Source: an uncultured Hyphomicrobiales bacterium | Lineage (GTDB): Bacteria > Pseudomonadota > Alphaproteobacteria > Rhizobiales > Aestuariivirgaceae | Reading direction: 5' to 3' | NCBI GenBank assembly: GCA_903930095.1 | Contig: CAIYXE010000128.1 | Location: 1 to 9,391 of the forward strand | DNA: 9,391 nucleotides | In this document: piece after piece, positions 7,695-9,391 of the stretch | Layout: every line of letters starts with the position of its first letter | Numbering within the stretch: position 1 is the first letter of the stretch | Program-made: the position numbers and the translations under genes | Notes under the pieces: model-generated | Databases searched by the model: none | Told to the model about the DNA's origin: nothing | Seen by the model: only the letters and a program-made list of their open reading frames with translations

Positions 7695-7698
7695 CCTC
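7695..7698 (-). promoter_or_regulatory. Ribosome binding site of DUF983, adjacent to terminator T-run
   Basis: GAGG, 6 nt before the ATG at 7688, directly following the five T residues of the hairpin. It decides in favour of ATG over the in-frame TTG at 7700. No promoter is apparent between the hairpin and this site, so DUF983 and surf1 probably depend on read-through from coxC. Confidence 0.7.
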
Positions 7699-7739
7699 AA
7701 AAAGCGATGAGGCCGCAGCGGGGTACCGGTGCGGCCTCA
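7699..7739 (-). terminator. Intrinsic-terminator-like hairpin between coxC and DUF983
   Basis: On the minus strand TGAGGCCGCA (7739-7730) and TGCGGCCTCA (7717-7708) form a perfect 10-bp GC-rich stem around a 12-nt loop. After TCGC comes a run of five T (7703-7699). It begins 21 bp after the coxC stop, where an oxidase transcript would end. The T-run abuts the GAGG ribosome binding site of DUF983 (7698-7695), so read-through would leave the hairpin just ahead of that gene. On the plus strand no T-run follows the stem. The 4-nt gap and short T-run suggest partial rather than full termination. Confidence 0.75.
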
Positions 7740-7760
7740 GTCATGACATGCGCCGGACCG

Positions 7761-8612
7761 TCAGTGGCCCGGGATGACGGCGCCGTGCGAACCCCAGATA
7801 TAGATCGAGGCGAACAGGAACAGCCAAACCACGTCCACGAAGTGCCAGTACCACGCCGCCGCCTCGAAGCCGAAATGCGCTTTCGGCGTGAAGTGGCCCT
7901 TGTAGGCGCGGATCAGGCAGACGATCAGGAAGATCGTGCCGATCAGCACGTGGAAGCCATGGAAGCCCGTGGCCATGAAGAAGGTCGAGCCATAGATGTT
8001 GCCGCCATTGTCGCGGCTGAAGGCGAAGGCCGCATGCGCGTATTCATAGGCCTGGACGATGGTGAACAGCACACCGAGCGCCACGGTGGCCCAGAGACCG
8101 TATTTCAGGCCCTGGCGGTCGTTGTTGAGCAGCGCGTGATGCGCCCAGGTGATGGTGGTGCCGGACGTCAGAAGGATCAGCGTGTTGATCAGCGGCAGAT
8201 GCCAGGGGTCGAACACCACGATGTCCTTGGGCGGCCAGACGCCGCCGGTGGCGGCTGCGCGCGAGGCCTGGATCGCCTCGCCTGTGAACAGGCTGGCGTC
8301 GAAGAAGGCCCAGAACCAGGCGACGAAGAACATCACCTCGGAGGCGATGAACATCAGCATGCCGTAGCGCAGATGGAGGCTGACGACCGGCGTGTGGTCG
8401 CCCCTCTGACCTTCCCGGATCACGTCGCGCCACCACATGAACATGGTGTAGATGACGCCCACGAGGCCAAGGATCATCACGGCGGGGTTGGAGCCGTGCA
8501 TCCAGAAGACCGCGCCGACCGCCATCACGAAAGCGGCCATCGAGCCGACAAAGGGCCAGGGGCTCGGATCGACGAGATGATAGTCGTGGTTCTTTGCGTG
8601 GGCGTCAGCCAT
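7761..8612 (-). CDS. coxC: Cytochrome c oxidase subunit III
   Basis: Structural subunit III (also ctaE) of the aa3-type cytochrome c oxidase in the inner membrane; it contains no redox centre and supports proton uptake and stability of subunit I. The 283-residue product has the seven-helix pattern of the family. Characteristic stretches are [14 protein letters not shown] (91-104, with the conserved Glu92), TWAHHAL (155-161), [11 protein letters not shown] (212-222) and [12 protein letters not shown] (256-267). The ATG follows ctaG by 12 bp, a gap filled by GGAG and AGGGG sequences that form the ribosome binding site. The gene looks complete and intact. Confidence 0.98.
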   Translation of the reverse strand: MADAHAKNHDYHLVDPSPWPFVGSMAAFVMAVGAVFWMHGSNPAVMILGLVGVIYTMFMWWRDVIREGQRGDHTPVVSLHLRYGMLMFIASEVMFFVAWFWAFFDASLFTGEAIQASRAAATGGVWPPKDIVVFDPWHLPLINTLILLTSGTTITWAHHALLNNDRQGLKYGLWATVALGVLFTIVQAYEYAHAAFAFSRDNGGNIYGSTFFMATGFHGFHVLIGTIFLIVCLIRAYKGHFTPKAHFGFEAAAWYWHFVDVVWLFLFASIYIWGSHGAVIPGH

Positions 8613-8624
8613 GTCCCCTACTCC

Positions 8625-9212
8625 TCAGTTCGTGACGCTGCCGGGGGCGGTACTCGGCGCCTCCGAAACAGCCTTGGGCTTGTCCACCGGATAGAAGGTA
8701 TAGGACAAGGTGATTTCCTTGATGCCCGCGGCGTCGGCATCCTCCAGCATGTCCGGGTCGACGAAGAAGGACACGGGCATCTCGATCGATTGACCGGGCT
8801 CAAGCGTCTGCTCCGTGAAGCAGAAGCACTGGATCTTGTTGAAATAGGCGCCGGCCTGAACCGGTGTCACGTTGAACACCGCCGTGCCGGTGACCGGCTG
8901 GTCGGAAATGTTGGTGGCTTTGTAATATGCCATGTTCTGCTCTCCCACCTTCACCGTCAACGATGTCTGGACGGCGTGGAAGGACCAGGCGAGATTTCCG
9001 GAGGTGTTGGCGTCGAAGCGGACGGAGATGATGCTATCTGTGGCGCGTTCGGGTGCCGCTTCGGCGCGCTGCGTCGTGCCGCCGAAGCCCGTGACCTGGC
9101 AGAACAGCCGGTAGAGCGGCACGGCGGCGTAGGACAGGCCGACCATGCCTGCGGCAACGCCGCCCGCGATGATGGCGACGCGAAGGTTCTTGGCGGGGTT
9201 TGGCTGGCGCAT
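8625..9212 (-). CDS. ctaG: Cytochrome c oxidase assembly protein CtaG (Cox11), CuB copper delivery
   Basis: CtaG/Cox11 is a membrane-anchored periplasmic copper chaperone that inserts CuB into subunit I of aa3 oxidase. The 195-residue product has one N-terminal transmembrane helix (about 11-33) followed by YRLFCQVTGFGGT with conserved Cys38. The copper-binding CFCF (C129, C131) lies in KIQCFCFTEQ. The C-terminal domain is the usual immunoglobulin-like fold, ending with a short proline/serine tail. The ATG at 9212 shares one base with the stop of the preceding coxF (TGATG); a TTG one codon earlier is less likely. Both copper cysteines are present, so the chaperone should work. Confidence 0.97.
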   Translation of the reverse strand: MRQPNPAKNLRVAIIAGGVAAGMVGLSYAAVPLYRLFCQVTGFGGTTQRAEAAPERATDSIISVRFDANTSGNLAWSFHAVQTSLTVKVGEQNMAYYKATNISDQPVTGTAVFNVTPVQAGAYFNKIQCFCFTEQTLEPGQSIEMPVSFFVDPDMLEDADAAGIKEITLSYTFYPVDKPKAVSEAPSTAPGSVTN

Positions 9213-9373
9213 CAATATGACCTCTGCGCCACGTTGCCGCCCAGATGCACCAGCGTGGTGACGAAAAACAGCACCACGAGTGCGGCGAGGATCAAGGCCA
9301 CGGCAATCGCCCGCTTGCGGCGGCGGGCCATGTCCTCAGGGCCGAAGGGGGTGTTGGTCATGATCTCATTCAT
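9212..9373 (-). CDS. coxF: Small CoxF-like membrane protein of the cytochrome oxidase operon
   Basis: A 53-residue protein: a short polar N-terminus, a basic cluster RRRKR at 17-21, and one transmembrane helix about 22-44, then a short tail ending QRSY. Size, layout and position between the expected ctaB and ctaG match the small CoxF proteins of Rhizobiales oxidase operons; the precise role is unclear. The stop overlaps the ctaG ATG by one base. The start at 9373 overlaps a TGA in another frame (ATGA), probably the end of the upstream gene. A second ATG at residue 5, preceded by GAG, is an alternative start. The basic cluster before the helix suggests an N-terminus in the cytoplasm. Confidence 0.75.
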   Translation of the reverse strand: MNEIMTNTPFGPEDMARRRKRAIAVALILAALVVLFFVTTLVHLGGNVAQRSY

Positions 9374-9391
9374 CCGAGAACCGGCGCGAAG

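Noticed and set aside
7740..7747. Palindrome GTCATGAC after the coxC stop
   Set aside because: Eight bases only, with no partner site or link to a promoter; likely chance.

Overview
This GC-rich window reads almost entirely on the minus strand and looks like the chromosome of an alphaproteobacterium, most likely a member of the Hyphomicrobiales (Rhizobiales). The main reason is gene order. In the direction of transcription (high to low coordinate) it runs: a small CoxF-like protein, ctaG, coxC (cytochrome c oxidase subunit III), a DUF983 zinc-ribbon membrane protein, surf1, thrC, an M16 zinc peptidase, a RimJ-like GNAT acetyltransferase, and a large membrane-bound c-di-GMP protein. This resembles the aa3-oxidase / thrC / M16 neighbourhood that I recall from Rhizobium, Brucella and Bradyrhizobium relatives. 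In several of those ispH lies between surf1 and thrC; it is absent here.

Region 7314-9391 is the distal part of an aa3-type cytochrome c oxidase operon. CtaG delivers copper to the CuB centre, SURF1 helps heme a insertion, CoxC is a structural subunit, and CoxF and DUF983 are small membrane proteins that travel with them. Genes are tightly packed: coxF and ctaG overlap by 1 nt, ctaG and coxC are 12 bp apart, and DUF983 and surf1 overlap by 4 nt (ATGA). The one clear break is a strong intrinsic-terminator-like hairpin between coxC and DUF983, ending just before the DUF983 ribosome binding site.

Region 3244-6494 is a second packed block: thrC (TTG start), the M16 peptidase 17 bp downstream and the GNAT 6 bp after that. 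It combines threonine synthesis, proteolysis and acetylation and is probably co-transcribed.

Region 1-3180 is one long gene, running off the left edge, for a signal-peptide / periplasmic domain / seven-helix membrane / PAS / GGDEF / EAL protein. Its GGDEF signature is degenerate (PGDKF) and its EAL motifs are intact, so the prediction is a membrane sensor that degrades c-di-GMP. It is preceded by a 63-bp spacer with a possible promoter.

I see no RNA genes, insertion sequences, CRISPR arrays or phage genes. The content is mainly conserved housekeeping. The parts most worth a second look are the coxC-DUF983 hairpin, the degenerate-GGDEF sensor with its long acidic/proline-rich tail, and the small overlapping coxF gene.
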